Source of the DNA: Bin80 sp965116685
Lineage (GTDB): Bacteria > Bacteroidota > Rhodothermia > Rhodothermales > Bin80
Reading direction: 5' to 3'
DNA: 64,000 nt
Assembly (NCBI GenBank): GCA_965116685.1
Contig: OZ220707.1
Coordinates: 1,302,001 to 1,366,000 of the forward strand
The notes under the pieces are model-generated. The model did no database searches. It saw only the letters and a program-made list of their open reading frames with translations, and was not told where the DNA came from. This document shows positions 30,675-39,467 of this stretch, piece by piece; position 1 is the stretch's first letter, and each line of letters begins with the position of its first letter. The translations under genes were made by a program, and so were the position numbers.

Positions 30675-31520
30675 GTGAATCGTACCACATTCCTTTTGGG
30701 AGTAGGGGCTTCTATTCCTGCAGGATATAGTTCCACCAAGTGCCTGACAAAGAAAATTCTGGCTTCTGAGAATTATTATCAGCATACAGATAAAAAATTC
30801 TATCCTCTTGATGATGATGAGCGCCCAGTAACAGATTGCACAACACCTGTTGTGCGCCGCATCATTGACTGGCTATTCAAGCGAACAAAGGAATACTTCC
30901 AAGATCGTGGGGAGCCCAAGGAACCCAATTACGAAGACATTTACTATCTAGCCTCACAGTTGAGGGACGATGCCACTGAGTTACAAAATCGCGTTACTGC
31001 CGCTAATTTGTAAGCTAAAATGTGAGATGATCTCGTGGCCGGAATTCGAGGAGTATTGTGAAGCATATCCGTGGAGTATCTCCTCTCCAGATATACTAGA
31101 CTTCAACAAGTTGTGCAGCGAAACGTGCCACTACATTGAAGATATTGTTACCGATCTATTGAATCATAACGGAGAATGTTGCACCAAGCATCTTGAAATC
31201 ATTAAGACCATCCACGAGGTAGACGGTTTGGAGTTGAGAGGTATCGCCACATTGGCACATGATACACACGTTGAAAGAACTTGAGGAGCGCAGGAATCAC
31301 GCTTGCCGATGGCTTCAGTCCTCCTATCCCTGGCGATACGCTGCGGATCTGGAAGAATCAATTCTCTTCATGTGACGGCATCCCGTTTGTTAAGCTCCAT
31401 GGGTCCATCAATTGGACTCGCTTTGATTTACCGGAACCGAATAAATACGAAACGCTTCCCCAGTCTGAAATCGGAGTAATTGAGCCTTCTTACTTGTCGA
31501 ACTGGGACACCATTCTCTGA
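30675..31520 (+). pseudogene. SIR2-like domain gene broken by frameshifts
   Basis: Three successive frames give a SIR2-like protein. The first (30675-31013) begins FLLGVGASIPAG, the nucleotide-binding start of SIR2_2-type proteins. The second (from about 30990 to 31284) contains PEFEEYCEAYPW and ends TLAHDTHVER, corresponding to the TLNYD region. The third (to 31520) contains GIPFVKLHGSINW, a hallmark of the family. Frame changes near 31000 and 31275, and a premature end at 31520, mean no full product is made. SIR2-like NADases are common effectors in phage defence. Its start overlaps the extended reading frame of ATPase paralogue 2, so the two may have formed an operon. Confidence 0.75.
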
Positions 31521-31905
31521 TGCGCTGAACAACGAGCCGAAGGACCATAATCATAGAAGCATGAAGGAGACCCAAAGAGTATATGTGGTCCCCCAATCTC
31601 AAAGCCATATACCTTTTCCTTGATCTGCTTCTCGAATGCTTGTGAACACCGGAGTGATCTTTGTATCTATCGACGATAAGAAGCAGCACCGGCTCATGGC
31701 TATGATGGACGAAATTTGATAGGGAGTCCCCCGTCATCAAAAGGCTTTCACTATTGGTATTAACCCATGGTATGGTGGCATTGTGTTGGGCCAAGTGCAG
31801 TTGAGCAGGAATGCAAGGGTTAGAAGCAATTGTGTAGGAGAGACTTACGCATAGTCCCATCGGGAACCCCGTGGTACTGAATTTGTAACTGCGCTCTAAT
31901 AAGAA
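31521..31905. other. Decayed 3' end of the SIR2-like gene and spacer
   Basis: No intact frame exceeds a few dozen codons. The first part may be the eroded C-terminal region of the SIR2-like gene, which ends earlier than family members. The remainder is the upstream region of the next gene pair. Confidence 0.35.
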
Positions 31906-32541
31906 ATGGTTGAAATGCCCCAGAATCCAACTCTTCTCTTGGAGTCAGTCAGCATTGTCGTGACTGCGCAGTTCCATAATCCGTCAATTCTCAATCCTGA
32001 TTTTCTGGTTTCGAAAGGTATTGTACCGGATGACTGGCAAGTAAATGATACGCTGACGACGCCGGTTATGTCTTCCGCCAAGTACGAAAATGGGGTTAAC
32101 TGGACTATAGATCAATCCCGCCTGTTAGTTGCCGAACCTACGGGCCCAGAATTCAAAGATAGTTATCGCATCCAACAGCTTGTGAAGGTGTACCTGAGTA
32201 CTCTTCCCCACATTCCTTATCGGAGCCTTGGGCTTAACTTTCTTATAGTAATCCCTGAGCCACATCCCCAGCGTCGCTTGATTGAACGATTTGGGGCAAA
32301 TTGGATAAGTGATGAGAGTTGGATTCTTGAGATGACACCTAGTTTTAAATTTCAAACTGAAGATGCTTTGTGTGCAGTCACAATCTCTTGTATACCCCAG
32401 AATGACGGAAAAATAAAATTGGACTGCAACATCCATCATGAAAATCTTTCGAACTCCGTTGAACTTTGTGATGCAATAACAAAGTGGCCTGTTCGTCAGC
32501 AGTTCGTCCAATCTGTCTTAAGTAAGTTGTTTGAAGTATGA
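31906..32541 (+). CDS. Hypothetical protein, first of a coupled pair
   Basis: This 211-residue soluble protein is of no family I recognise. It has alternating beta-strand-like stretches (SVSIVVTAQF, LNFLIVIPEP, LCAVTISCIP, KIKLDCNIHHE) and a helical C-terminus with PVRQQFVQSVLSKLFE. It has no membrane segment or nucleotide motif. The layout (paired beta halves with a Leu-rich closing helix) recalls small immunity or regulator-like proteins, but I would not assign a role. The stop overlaps the next start as ATGA, so both are expressed together. It lies downstream of the broken SIR2-like gene. Confidence 0.6.
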   Translation: MVEMPQNPTLLLESVSIVVTAQFHNPSILNPDFLVSKGIVPDDWQVNDTLTTPVMSSAKYENGVNWTIDQSRLLVAEPTGPEFKDSYRIQQLVKVYLSTLPHIPYRSLGLNFLIVIPEPHPQRRLIERFGANWISDESWILEMTPSFKFQTEDALCAVTISCIPQNDGKIKLDCNIHHENLSNSVELCDAITKWPVRQQFVQSVLSKLFEV

Positions 32542-33308
32542 ACCTGGTAGATACGGTAAGTCACGATACCATCCAAAGTGATGTGTTCAGAGTGCCACCA
32601 TACCATACTGAGCGTGTGACAAGTTTGACTGGAACCGAGAATACACGGACACCAACAGGGTCTGCTGGATTCGGTGAACCGAGCTCCGTAGGAACCTCGA
32701 GCATTGGAAGATCCGTCCTCCAAGAAATTCGCATTTACGTCAGAAGATTCTTGGAGAATATTGGTTCAGATTATCCCGAAGAAACATCTGGGGGTCCAGC
32801 TTTGCCAATCAATCAATTAGTTGTGGAGAACTTTGTATTGGACCCTAAGAACATCTTATCCAGATCCAAAAGCGATTTTGAGGAATCCCCGGATCTCATC
32901 ACTCAGATTAATGATGCAAATAATCACGAAGAGATATTTAAAGTCCTGGATCTTGCGGAGCACCAAAAAATTGCGCAGCGCCTTAGATATCTGCACGAAA
33001 TAACCCAAGATGATGACCCGGAAGATCCTGCCATGGAGTTCATCTCGCTACGCAAGCTAGCTCTATTCTTTGCAAGTGACGATGTTTCACTCCCTGAACC
33101 CGAAATCGGAATAAGCCCCGATGGATTTTTGCAGGCTGAATGGTATCCAAGCAACGCAGTCGCTTTGATGGAATTTCTACCTGATGATAATATAGTCTTT
33201 GCGGCAACGTTGACGATTGATGGACAAAATAGATCACATGATGTTCATGGTACAGGTGGAAAAGAACTTGCGCTGCGGACTATTCGGCCTTTTATAAGTC
33301 GGTCCTAA
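32538..33308 (+). CDS. Hypothetical protein, second of a coupled pair
   Basis: This 256-residue protein is coupled by ATGA to the gene before it. The N-terminal 60 residues are polar and rich in S, T and G, and probably disordered. A helical acidic middle part follows (residues 120-175, e.g. EIFKVLDLAEHQKIAQRLRYLHEI). The C-terminus is beta-rich and includes GISPDGFLQAEWYPSNAVALMEFLPDDNIVFAA. The phrase 'G.l.aeW.' followed by '.ieF.pdg.v.fa' is seen in short proteins near mobile elements. I cannot assign a function. It ends about 145 bp before a terminator. Confidence 0.6.
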   Translation: MNLVDTVSHDTIQSDVFRVPPYHTERVTSLTGTENTRTPTGSAGFGEPSSVGTSSIGRSVLQEIRIYVRRFLENIGSDYPEETSGGPALPINQLVVENFVLDPKNILSRSKSDFEESPDLITQINDANNHEEIFKVLDLAEHQKIAQRLRYLHEITQDDDPEDPAMEFISLRKLALFFASDDVSLPEPEIGISPDGFLQAEWYPSNAVALMEFLPDDNIVFAATLTIDGQNRSHDVHGTGGKELALRTIRPFISRS

Positions 33309-33453
33309 GGGTAATGTCTGGCGTTGGGATAGATGAAGAGCACCACATTTCAAGGTATTGCAAGCCTTCGTCTGTTAGCAGTAAACCCAACTTTGCCTTT
33401 CAGGCTTAAAATTTACTGATTTTCCGTCTTTTTTCCGTACTGAATCCTGTCTG

Positions 33454-33477
33454 AGGGCCTTCAATGGCCCTTTTTTT
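33454..33477 (+). terminator. Rho-independent terminator
   Basis: AGGGCC-TTCAAT-GGCCCT followed by TTTTTTT is a compact hairpin with a T-run on the plus strand. It would end transcription from the 31906-33308 pair and insulate the following transposase. Confidence 0.8.
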
Positions 33478-33570
33478 GTCTAAAAAGTCGTTGTAGCGCT
33501 TTTTGTAAGGGATCTTTTACTCCCGCAACCCGTTCCAACAACTTGACACCAAGACAATCCTCTTTGATCC

Positions 33571-35443
33571 ATGTTCATTCGTGCACGAAAACGTACCCTC
33601 AAAAACGGCCAAGAACGCCGCAGCTTTGCGCTCATCCAAGCCCAGCGTGTGAACGGAAAACCCCGAAATCTCACCCTACTCAATCTTGGAAAAGAGTTCA
33701 ACATTGCAGAAGAAGACTGGCGGGAACTTACCCAACAGGTCGTTGCACGTCTCAAAGGGCAAACGCGGCTCTCTTACAAGGAAGACGACCAAGACTTTCA
33801 GAATGCGGTGGATGACATCGTCGAGCGACTCCAGGACAACGACTATGATGTCGACGCAAAGCCGCCCGATACCCGGGACACGATCCTTACGGATGAAATT
33901 CGTCATCGTGATTCCCGCACGGTCGCAGGAGAGCGTCTGGCGGTGGAGGCCATGGAATGCTTGGGCATCCCAGAGATTTTACGCACACTCAATTTCTCCG
34001 AGACCTATGTTCGACTTGCCTGTGCGATGATCGTTGGACGCATGCTGAACCCGGGCAGTGACCGTGCCACGCATCAGTGGATGGTCAACTCCTCCAGTAT
34101 CCTGGAAATTCTTGAACTCAACGTGCCGGGTCTGAACTCCTTGTACCGATGCTCGGATGAGTTGCACAAGCATTCCCATGAGATCATGGATTGTCTCTAT
34201 GGAAACACAAAGGAGTTGTTTGATTGTGATGAGACCATCATCTTCTATGATTTGACCAACACCTTTTACCATGGTCAGGAAAAGGGAGAGTTGTTGCGCT
34301 ATGGACGCAGTAAGCAGAAGCGAAACGATTGTCCTCTGGCCACGCTGGCCTTGACATTGGATGGATCGGGATTCCCGCGCAATGCAGAGATTTTACCCGG
34401 CAATGTGGCCGAGCCCGGGACGCTCAAACAAGCCATTGAGTCCTTGAAAGGGACAACGCCAACGGTCATTATGGATGCGGGCATTGCAACCCAGGAGAAT
34501 GTTGCGTACATGAAAGAAAAGGGATTGAATTGGATCTGTGTTCAGCGCACCAAAGCCCCTGCCGTGCCCGATCGGGAGCCGGAGCAGGCGTTTGAGACGG
34601 CGGGCGGGGTCAGGATCAGAGCGTGGGAGTTATCGAAAGCAGATCGGAATCTGGAAGACGCACAAGAGAATGAGCGGGAAGATCCAGAGCGATTCGTATA
34701 TGTGCACAGTGAGGCCCGACAGGCCACCGAGGAGCAGATCCTTGCATCAAAATGCGCAATACGAAAAGGCACTCACCAAGCTCCACGAAGGACTGTCCAA
34801 GCCCAAGTGTCTGAAAAATTATGAAAGGGTGCTCGTAAAAATTGGTCGCCTGAAAGAAGAACACAAGAAGGTGAGCCACACTTATGAGGTGACGGTCACG
34901 AAAGAAAAGGGAACCGAGCATGCCGGGAGTGTGCGCTTTACCAAGCGTGAAGTGCATGAAACCAGGCTCCTGGCCGCAGGAGGGTACGTGCTGCGCACCA
35001 GCCATACCGACTGGTCGGTGGAAGATGTGGCACGCGCCTACTGGCGACTTACGGAGATTGAGAACAGCTTCCGGGTGATGAAGTCGGACCTGGGTTTACG
35101 ACCGATTTATCACAGTAAAGATGAACGAATTGAAGGACATTTATTCATCACCGTGCTGGCCTATCATGTAGCTCATTCGGTCCGTACCAAACTCAAGAAA
35201 GATGGCATCCATGACAGCTGGGATACCATTCGCAACGAACTCAACAAGGTCAAACGAATTACGACCGTGCTGCCCAAAAGCAGGTACCGCTATATCCTCA
35301 CCAACGTAGATCAGGATCTAACGCCGAGATTAGAGAAGATCTTCCTGCATCTGGGATTCAACTATGATCCTGATGCGACCAGAACGAAACAGGAATACAC
35401 GGATCCGAAGGTGCCCCCAAATCAACTGCCTCCTGATTCATGA
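33571..35443 (+). pseudogene. IS1634-like transposase (second type), frameshifted
   Basis: Two frames (33571 to about 34740, then to 35443) give one DDE transposase of about 620 residues related to IS1634 but distinct from elements A and B. The N-terminal frame has a catalytic region IIFYDLTNTFY and VIMDAGIATQEN. The C-terminal frame has KALTKLHEGLSKP, WRLTEIENSFRVMKSDLGLRP and GHLFITVLAYHV. The frame changes by +1 near 34735-34750 (after ATEEQIL). No slippery heptamer with structure is apparent, so I read it as a mutation. I could not find convincing terminal inverted repeats, so element boundaries are left open. Confidence 0.8.
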
Positions 35444-35676
35444 ATCTGTCGAAATCGTTTGTTCGTGTTGAAAAAAGGAACTCCAAATGGAGCAGCAAAG
35501 GTTGTGTCCGACCAAGAGAACTGGAGGCAGATCGGCAGAGGAGAAGGGCGGCAAACCCAGCAAAAACCAATGCCTGAACCTCCCTAAACCTTTCCCGACC
35601 CATTTGGGAAATTACAAAGTCTGGAATCCCTCGAAAAAATATCCCGCAATCGGGAATGTGAAAGATCCGTATCTTT

Positions 35677-36075
35677 ATGACACTACAATTGGCGAAGTTG
35701 GGTAAAGGTCTACCGCTCACAAATGCCTTTGCACTCAGAGATAAAGAGGAACATCTTTCGGTGAATTGGCTCGAGTATTTCGAGAAACCAGACTTGGATC
35801 AAGCCATAGATTGCGTTCGTCAAGCTTTTCTTAATAAGGGTTATACAATCAGAGCCAATGGTAGATTTGCTGTGTTACGGGTGGGTGAAGTGAAAATGGT
35901 GATTTCGGACGTCAGCCCTTACCCAGCCAAGGTTGAACGTCAACCCAAGGAAGATGACCGATCGCACTGCGGTGTCTTTGGATATACTGGAGGTATATCC
36001 AGGGATCGATTAATTGCCGCAAAGCTTGCAAGACTAGTCCATGCCAAGGATGTGCATCCGGCGATATCACCCTAA
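35677..36075 (+). CDS. Hypothetical protein with HLSVNWLEYF signature
   Basis: This 132-residue protein contains EEHLSVNWLEYF (about residues 25-36) and IRANGRFAVLRVGEV (about 58-72). I have the impression that small proteins with this kind of HLSVNWLE core occur as accessory genes beside mobile elements, but I know no function. There is no signal peptide or membrane helix. It sits between the frameshifted transposase and the IS1634 B insertion, so neighbouring partner genes may have been lost. The composition and uninterrupted frame suggest it is a real gene. Confidence 0.55.
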   Translation: MTLQLAKLGKGLPLTNAFALRDKEEHLSVNWLEYFEKPDLDQAIDCVRQAFLNKGYTIRANGRFAVLRVGEVKMVISDVSPYPAKVERQPKEDDRSHCGVFGYTGGISRDRLIAAKLARLVHAKDVHPAISP

Positions 36076-36164
36076 CGACACTAGAATTCCTAGCTCTACT
36101 ACGATCCTTCTGGACGGGACGAGCAAACCAGTTCTGGTTCTTTATCTTTTTTAGTGGAAAGAGC

Positions 36165-36270
36165 ACTTTCGGACCCCATCTGGGTAGAGATCCATTCCTC
36201 CAAGATAGAAATTTGCACTGACAAACTACTGTTTATTTTCGGCATCCTCACGCCGAATTTTGATGGTTTT
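36165..36270. repeat. 106-bp direct repeat, left copy (target duplication of IS1634 B)
   Basis: The sequence from ACTTTCGGACC to GATGGTTTT is repeated at 38206-38311; I saw no difference by eye. The left copy ends exactly where the terminal repeat of IS1634 B begins. Confidence 0.9.
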
Positions 36271-38205
36271 CCTGACTTCGGCGGTTTAGCGCATCCAAAA
36301 TTTGGGGATCTCTGTTTCAGTGTCTTCTGGGGGAGGTTTTTGAGTGATCCTGTTTGTAGTGTTCAGTTTTGTTTGTGAATGATTTTTTTCGTATCTTTAT
36401 GCAATCATTCCCACGAATTTCATGTTTGTTCGAACGCTACGACGCACCACGACCCAAAACGTTGGGGTCAAGATTGTCGAGAACTATCGCAATAAGAACG
36501 GCCAGGTCCGGCAGCGGATTATCCGTCACATGGGGAGCGTTCCCGACGGAGCGCCTCTGGCGGCCTTGCTTCGGTTGGCCCATCTGGAGATGGAGCGACT
36601 CCAGGAGCAGACCCGGCCCTCTCTTTTTCCTGCGGAATCCTATGTAGACGAGGTGGTGGCGGCGCGTCTGGATCCCACGGACACCGGGCCGCTCCCGATT
36701 GCAGATGCCCGCAAGCTGGAAGAAGAGCGCCGGATCTGTCTGGGGTTTCATGAAGCCATGGGGACCTTATATGACACGTTGGGGCTCTCGAAGGTGTTTG
36801 ATGCCCGCACGAAGATGTCTCGCCGACTCTTCAAGCAGGCCGTATTGCTTCGTATGGCCATGCCGGGGCAGAGCAAGCTCGCCCATTCGCAACACCTGTC
36901 CAAAGAGGCCGGGGTTGAAGTGCCGGTGGATAAATTTTACCGGATGATGGATTCGCTCACCGAGCAGCGGATTGAAGAGCTCAAACAGCGCGTCTGCGAC
37001 GAGACGGTTGGCATGCTTGGAGGAACACTGAACGCGCTCTTTTTTGATGTGACGACCCTGAGTTTTGCGAGTGAACAGGCGGATGAGCTTCGTAAAAAAG
37101 GGTTTAGTAAAGACGGGAAGCCCCAAAAGGTTCAGGTGGTCTTGGCATTGATTCAGACCCCAGAGGGGCTTCCGATGACCTACGAACTCTTTCCCGGCAA
37201 TACCACGGATGTCAAGACACTGGAACCTGCGATGCTGCGTCTGAAAGAGAAATTTGATTTGGACCAGATGATCGTGGTTGCCGATGCAGGAATGTTGAGT
37301 CATGAAAACTTGGCGTTGTTGAACAGCCTGGGCTGTGACTATGTGGTAGCGGCACGGTTGCGATCGTTGAACCGGGTGCATACAAAGGCCATTGTTGGGA
37401 AGCAATCCTGGAGGCCCTTGTCCACGGGCCGCAAGGTAACCGAGCACACGCTTGGCGGCCGGCGATTGATTCTGCGTTCTTGTCCAAAGAAGGCGGCGCG
37501 GGATGTCCATGCGCGGGACCAGGCGATTGCAAAGCTGAAGCGGCGCTTAACCCAGGGCGTGAAAGGGGCCGGCCGGAGTGGTCGCTTTTTGAAGGTGGAC
37601 CCGGATGGCGTCCGTTTGGACGAGGCAGCGATTGCCAACGATGAGAACTATGATGGACTCCATGGAGTCTGGACGAGTTTGAAGGATCTCACGCCCGAGC
37701 AGGTGTATACTCATTATGGAGAGTTGTGGCGAATTGAAGAAGGCTTTCGTGTCTTGAAACACACCATGGCGGTTCGGCCCGTGTTTCACTGGGTTGAGCG
37801 CCGAGTGCATGCACATATCGCGATCTGTTTTGTCGCCTTTGCACTCCTACGCATTCTACGCCACCGCTACAATACGATGTTCGGTGCAAAAGGGCGACTG
37901 AGCGAGAGACAGATCTTGTCAGAACTCAGCTTGGTACAGGCCTCCATCATTCGCGATCGCGGCACCAACGCAGAATATCTACTGCCCTCCAAGGCCAAAG
38001 AAGAAGCCATCCGGCTTTACCGCGCAGTCGGACAAAAACTCCCACAACAAACCGTCCTCTTCAAGAAGGGAACCACCGCGTAATCGCATCCCTCACATTG
38101 CAGAAATCCTCGACATCCCCGATCAGAAAGGGATGTCGTAGTGTTCACTTTTTCCGAAAATCCCGCTCCAGTGCCCCTGTGACAGAGGTGACCGCCGAAG
38201 TCAGG
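36271..38205 (+). mobile_element. IS1634-family element B (1935 bp) with 106-bp target duplication
   Basis: The ends are the inverted repeat CCTGACTTCGGCGGT (15 bp perfect), directly abutting the 106-bp direct repeats on both sides. It contains one intact transposase gene. The insertion hit a fossil ISL3-type transposase gene. Confidence 0.92.
36422..38083 (+). CDS. IS1634-family transposase (element B)
   Basis: This intact 553-residue DDE transposase begins MFVRTLRRTTTQNVGVKIVE and carries PSLFPAESYVDEVVAAR. The catalytic region FFDVTTLSFASEQ, the second acidic site VVADAGMLS and the C-terminal YGELWRIEEGFRVLKHTM with the catalytic Glu all match family expectations. It is homologous along its whole length to the interrupted copy in element A, though the two differ at many positions, so they entered the genome separately or long ago. 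It is the only complete IS1634-type transposase in the window. Confidence 0.93.
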   Translation: MFVRTLRRTTTQNVGVKIVENYRNKNGQVRQRIIRHMGSVPDGAPLAALLRLAHLEMERLQEQTRPSLFPAESYVDEVVAARLDPTDTGPLPIADARKLEEERRICLGFHEAMGTLYDTLGLSKVFDARTKMSRRLFKQAVLLRMAMPGQSKLAHSQHLSKEAGVEVPVDKFYRMMDSLTEQRIEELKQRVCDETVGMLGGTLNALFFDVTTLSFASEQADELRKKGFSKDGKPQKVQVVLALIQTPEGLPMTYELFPGNTTDVKTLEPAMLRLKEKFDLDQMIVVADAGMLSHENLALLNSLGCDYVVAARLRSLNRVHTKAIVGKQSWRPLSTGRKVTEHTLGGRRLILRSCPKKAARDVHARDQAIAKLKRRLTQGVKGAGRSGRFLKVDPDGVRLDEAAIANDENYDGLHGVWTSLKDLTPEQVYTHYGELWRIEEGFRVLKHTMAVRPVFHWVERRVHAHIAICFVAFALLRILRHRYNTMFGAKGRLSERQILSELSLVQASIIRDRGTNAEYLLPSKAKEEAIRLYRAVGQKLPQQTVLFKKGTTA

Positions 38206-38311
38206 ACTTTCGGACCCCATCTGGGTAGAGATCCATTCCTCCAAGATAGAAATTTGCACTGACAAACTACTGTTTATTTTCGGCATCCTCACGCCGAATT
38301 TTGATGGTTTT
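38206..38311. repeat. 106-bp direct repeat, right copy (target duplication of IS1634 B)
   Basis: Second copy of the repeat at 36165-36270. It begins at the first base after the right terminal repeat of IS1634 B. Confidence 0.9.
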
Positions 38312-38440
38312 GACCCGGCTGTTCATGCTTTCGGCGGAACCATTACGGATTCAAGCCGGCGGTGCAGGCCCAAGATAGCCAGTGCTCCCAGCCCTTGTAT
38401 ACCCAAGTACGACTAACATATCACGGTAGGGATCCGAGGC
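38206..38440 (-). pseudogene. Fossil C-terminus of an ISL3-family transposase
   Basis: On the minus strand the translation gives, in pieces, KGWEHWLSWACTAGLNP, then IRNGSAESMNSRVKTIKI, then NKQ-stop-FVSANFYLGGMDLYPDG. These match the end of ISL3-type DDE transposases (W..WA..sgL.P; aEsiNs.vk.iK; F..aiYfhlGgLdlyP). Several frameshifts and stops mark it as dead. The last segment lies in the 106-bp repeat and therefore also occurs at 36165-36270, where the final residues KCSFH and stop continue to about 36155. IS1634 B inserted into this relic. Confidence 0.7.
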
Positions 38441-38716
38441 TCCACGCTTCTTGATACGGTGACCGGCTTGGGAAATTCAGGTATTTGACGTATCCACCTG
38501 TTTCCTTTTCCCTAGAACAGTGTCGTCTTCCGCTTCGGTAAGCTCTGTGATAAGTGCACCTTCCCTAAATTTTTGTTTGCCAGTTTTAAAAGCCTGTGAC
38601 ACCGCCATATCCTTGGAGCGTTTTAGTGCCAGTATGTGGTGTTACAAGCCAATCGTTATACCAGGCTGAATGGCAGAAAACTACAGAACAATCTATTTTT
38701 CTGCAACCCGTACGGC

Positions 38717-39466
38717 TCAAGCAGTCGGGTATTCATCCCAAGTGCGGCTTTCCAGAATACGTCCCGCTTTCTTTTTGTTAGTTCCACCCCACTGCTTAAA
38801 GAAAAAAGGGACTTCGGCACTTCGGCACTGGTTGCGGATTTCGGTCACCCATTCCTTCTTCATGGGTCGAGAGCGAGGCCCACTCTCCCCACCTACTATC
38901 ACCCAGTTGATTCCCCCATGTCCTCCGCCCAAAACAGGTCTTAGGTCAAGGGAACCTAGAAGTGGCTCACAGGAAAGGAATCTGACCGAGGAAGACAATC
39001 TTGAGACAAGATGTGCCCGCTCCATGTATTTCTCCGTCTCGATACTGGTTCCAAGCCATATATTCGGGTGTTTCTCGGCAAGAGGTCCCAAATTCTTATC
39101 CCAGGATTCCATATACTCCGACATTCTTTCAGGCCGTTTCGTCAGGACTTGAAACTGGTGATTGGATGCTTTGCGCATCGTTTCAAATACCCTGTCTATA
39201 AATTCATCTGGCACATACGGATGGAACAGGTCGCTCATCGAGTTTACGAATATGCGTCTGGGCTTCTTCCATTTAAGCGGCAGTTCTAGGCGCTGGGGCC
39301 ATAGCCGCATGCCAAACCCCTGTTCATAAGGATGATTAGGTACACCTCTGAATCTTTCCGCAATCACCTCCGCATAGCAATATTTGCATCCCGGACTTAT
39401 TTTCGTACACCCGGTAACAGGATTCCAAGTCGAGTCTGTCCATTCGATTTTTGAAATTACGGCCAT
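38717..39466 (-). CDS. DUF5131 (phage Gp37/Gp68-like, three-Cys-motif) protein
   Basis: This 249-residue protein starts with SKIEWTDSTWNPVTGC and has the three-cysteine motif C-x6-C-x2-C (Cys 20, 27, 30), followed by conserved blocks FVNSMSDLFH, FQVLTKRPERM, IWLGTSIE, FLSCEPLLG and VIVGGESG. Such proteins are annotated as phage Gp37/Gp68-like and are the three-Cys-motif partners of TcmP. The cysteines and overall pattern suggest a metal-cluster or radical-SAM-like fold, with unproven activity. It lies one base downstream of tcmP, so the pair forms one operon. Two relatives lie in this window: intact at 49756 and relic at 22378. Confidence 0.9.
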   Translation of the reverse strand: MAVISKIEWTDSTWNPVTGCTKISPGCKYCYAEVIAERFRGVPNHPYEQGFGMRLWPQRLELPLKWKKPRRIFVNSMSDLFHPYVPDEFIDRVFETMRKASNHQFQVLTKRPERMSEYMESWDKNLGPLAEKHPNIWLGTSIETEKYMERAHLVSRLSSSVRFLSCEPLLGSLDLRPVLGGGHGGINWVIVGGESGPRSRPMKKEWVTEIRNQCRSAEVPFFFKQWGGTNKKKAGRILESRTWDEYPTA

Positions 39467-39467
39467 G

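Noticed and set aside
34730..34755. Possible programmed frameshift in the second IS1634-like transposase
   Set aside because: No slippery heptamer with downstream stem was found and related transposases are single-frame, so a mutation is more likely.
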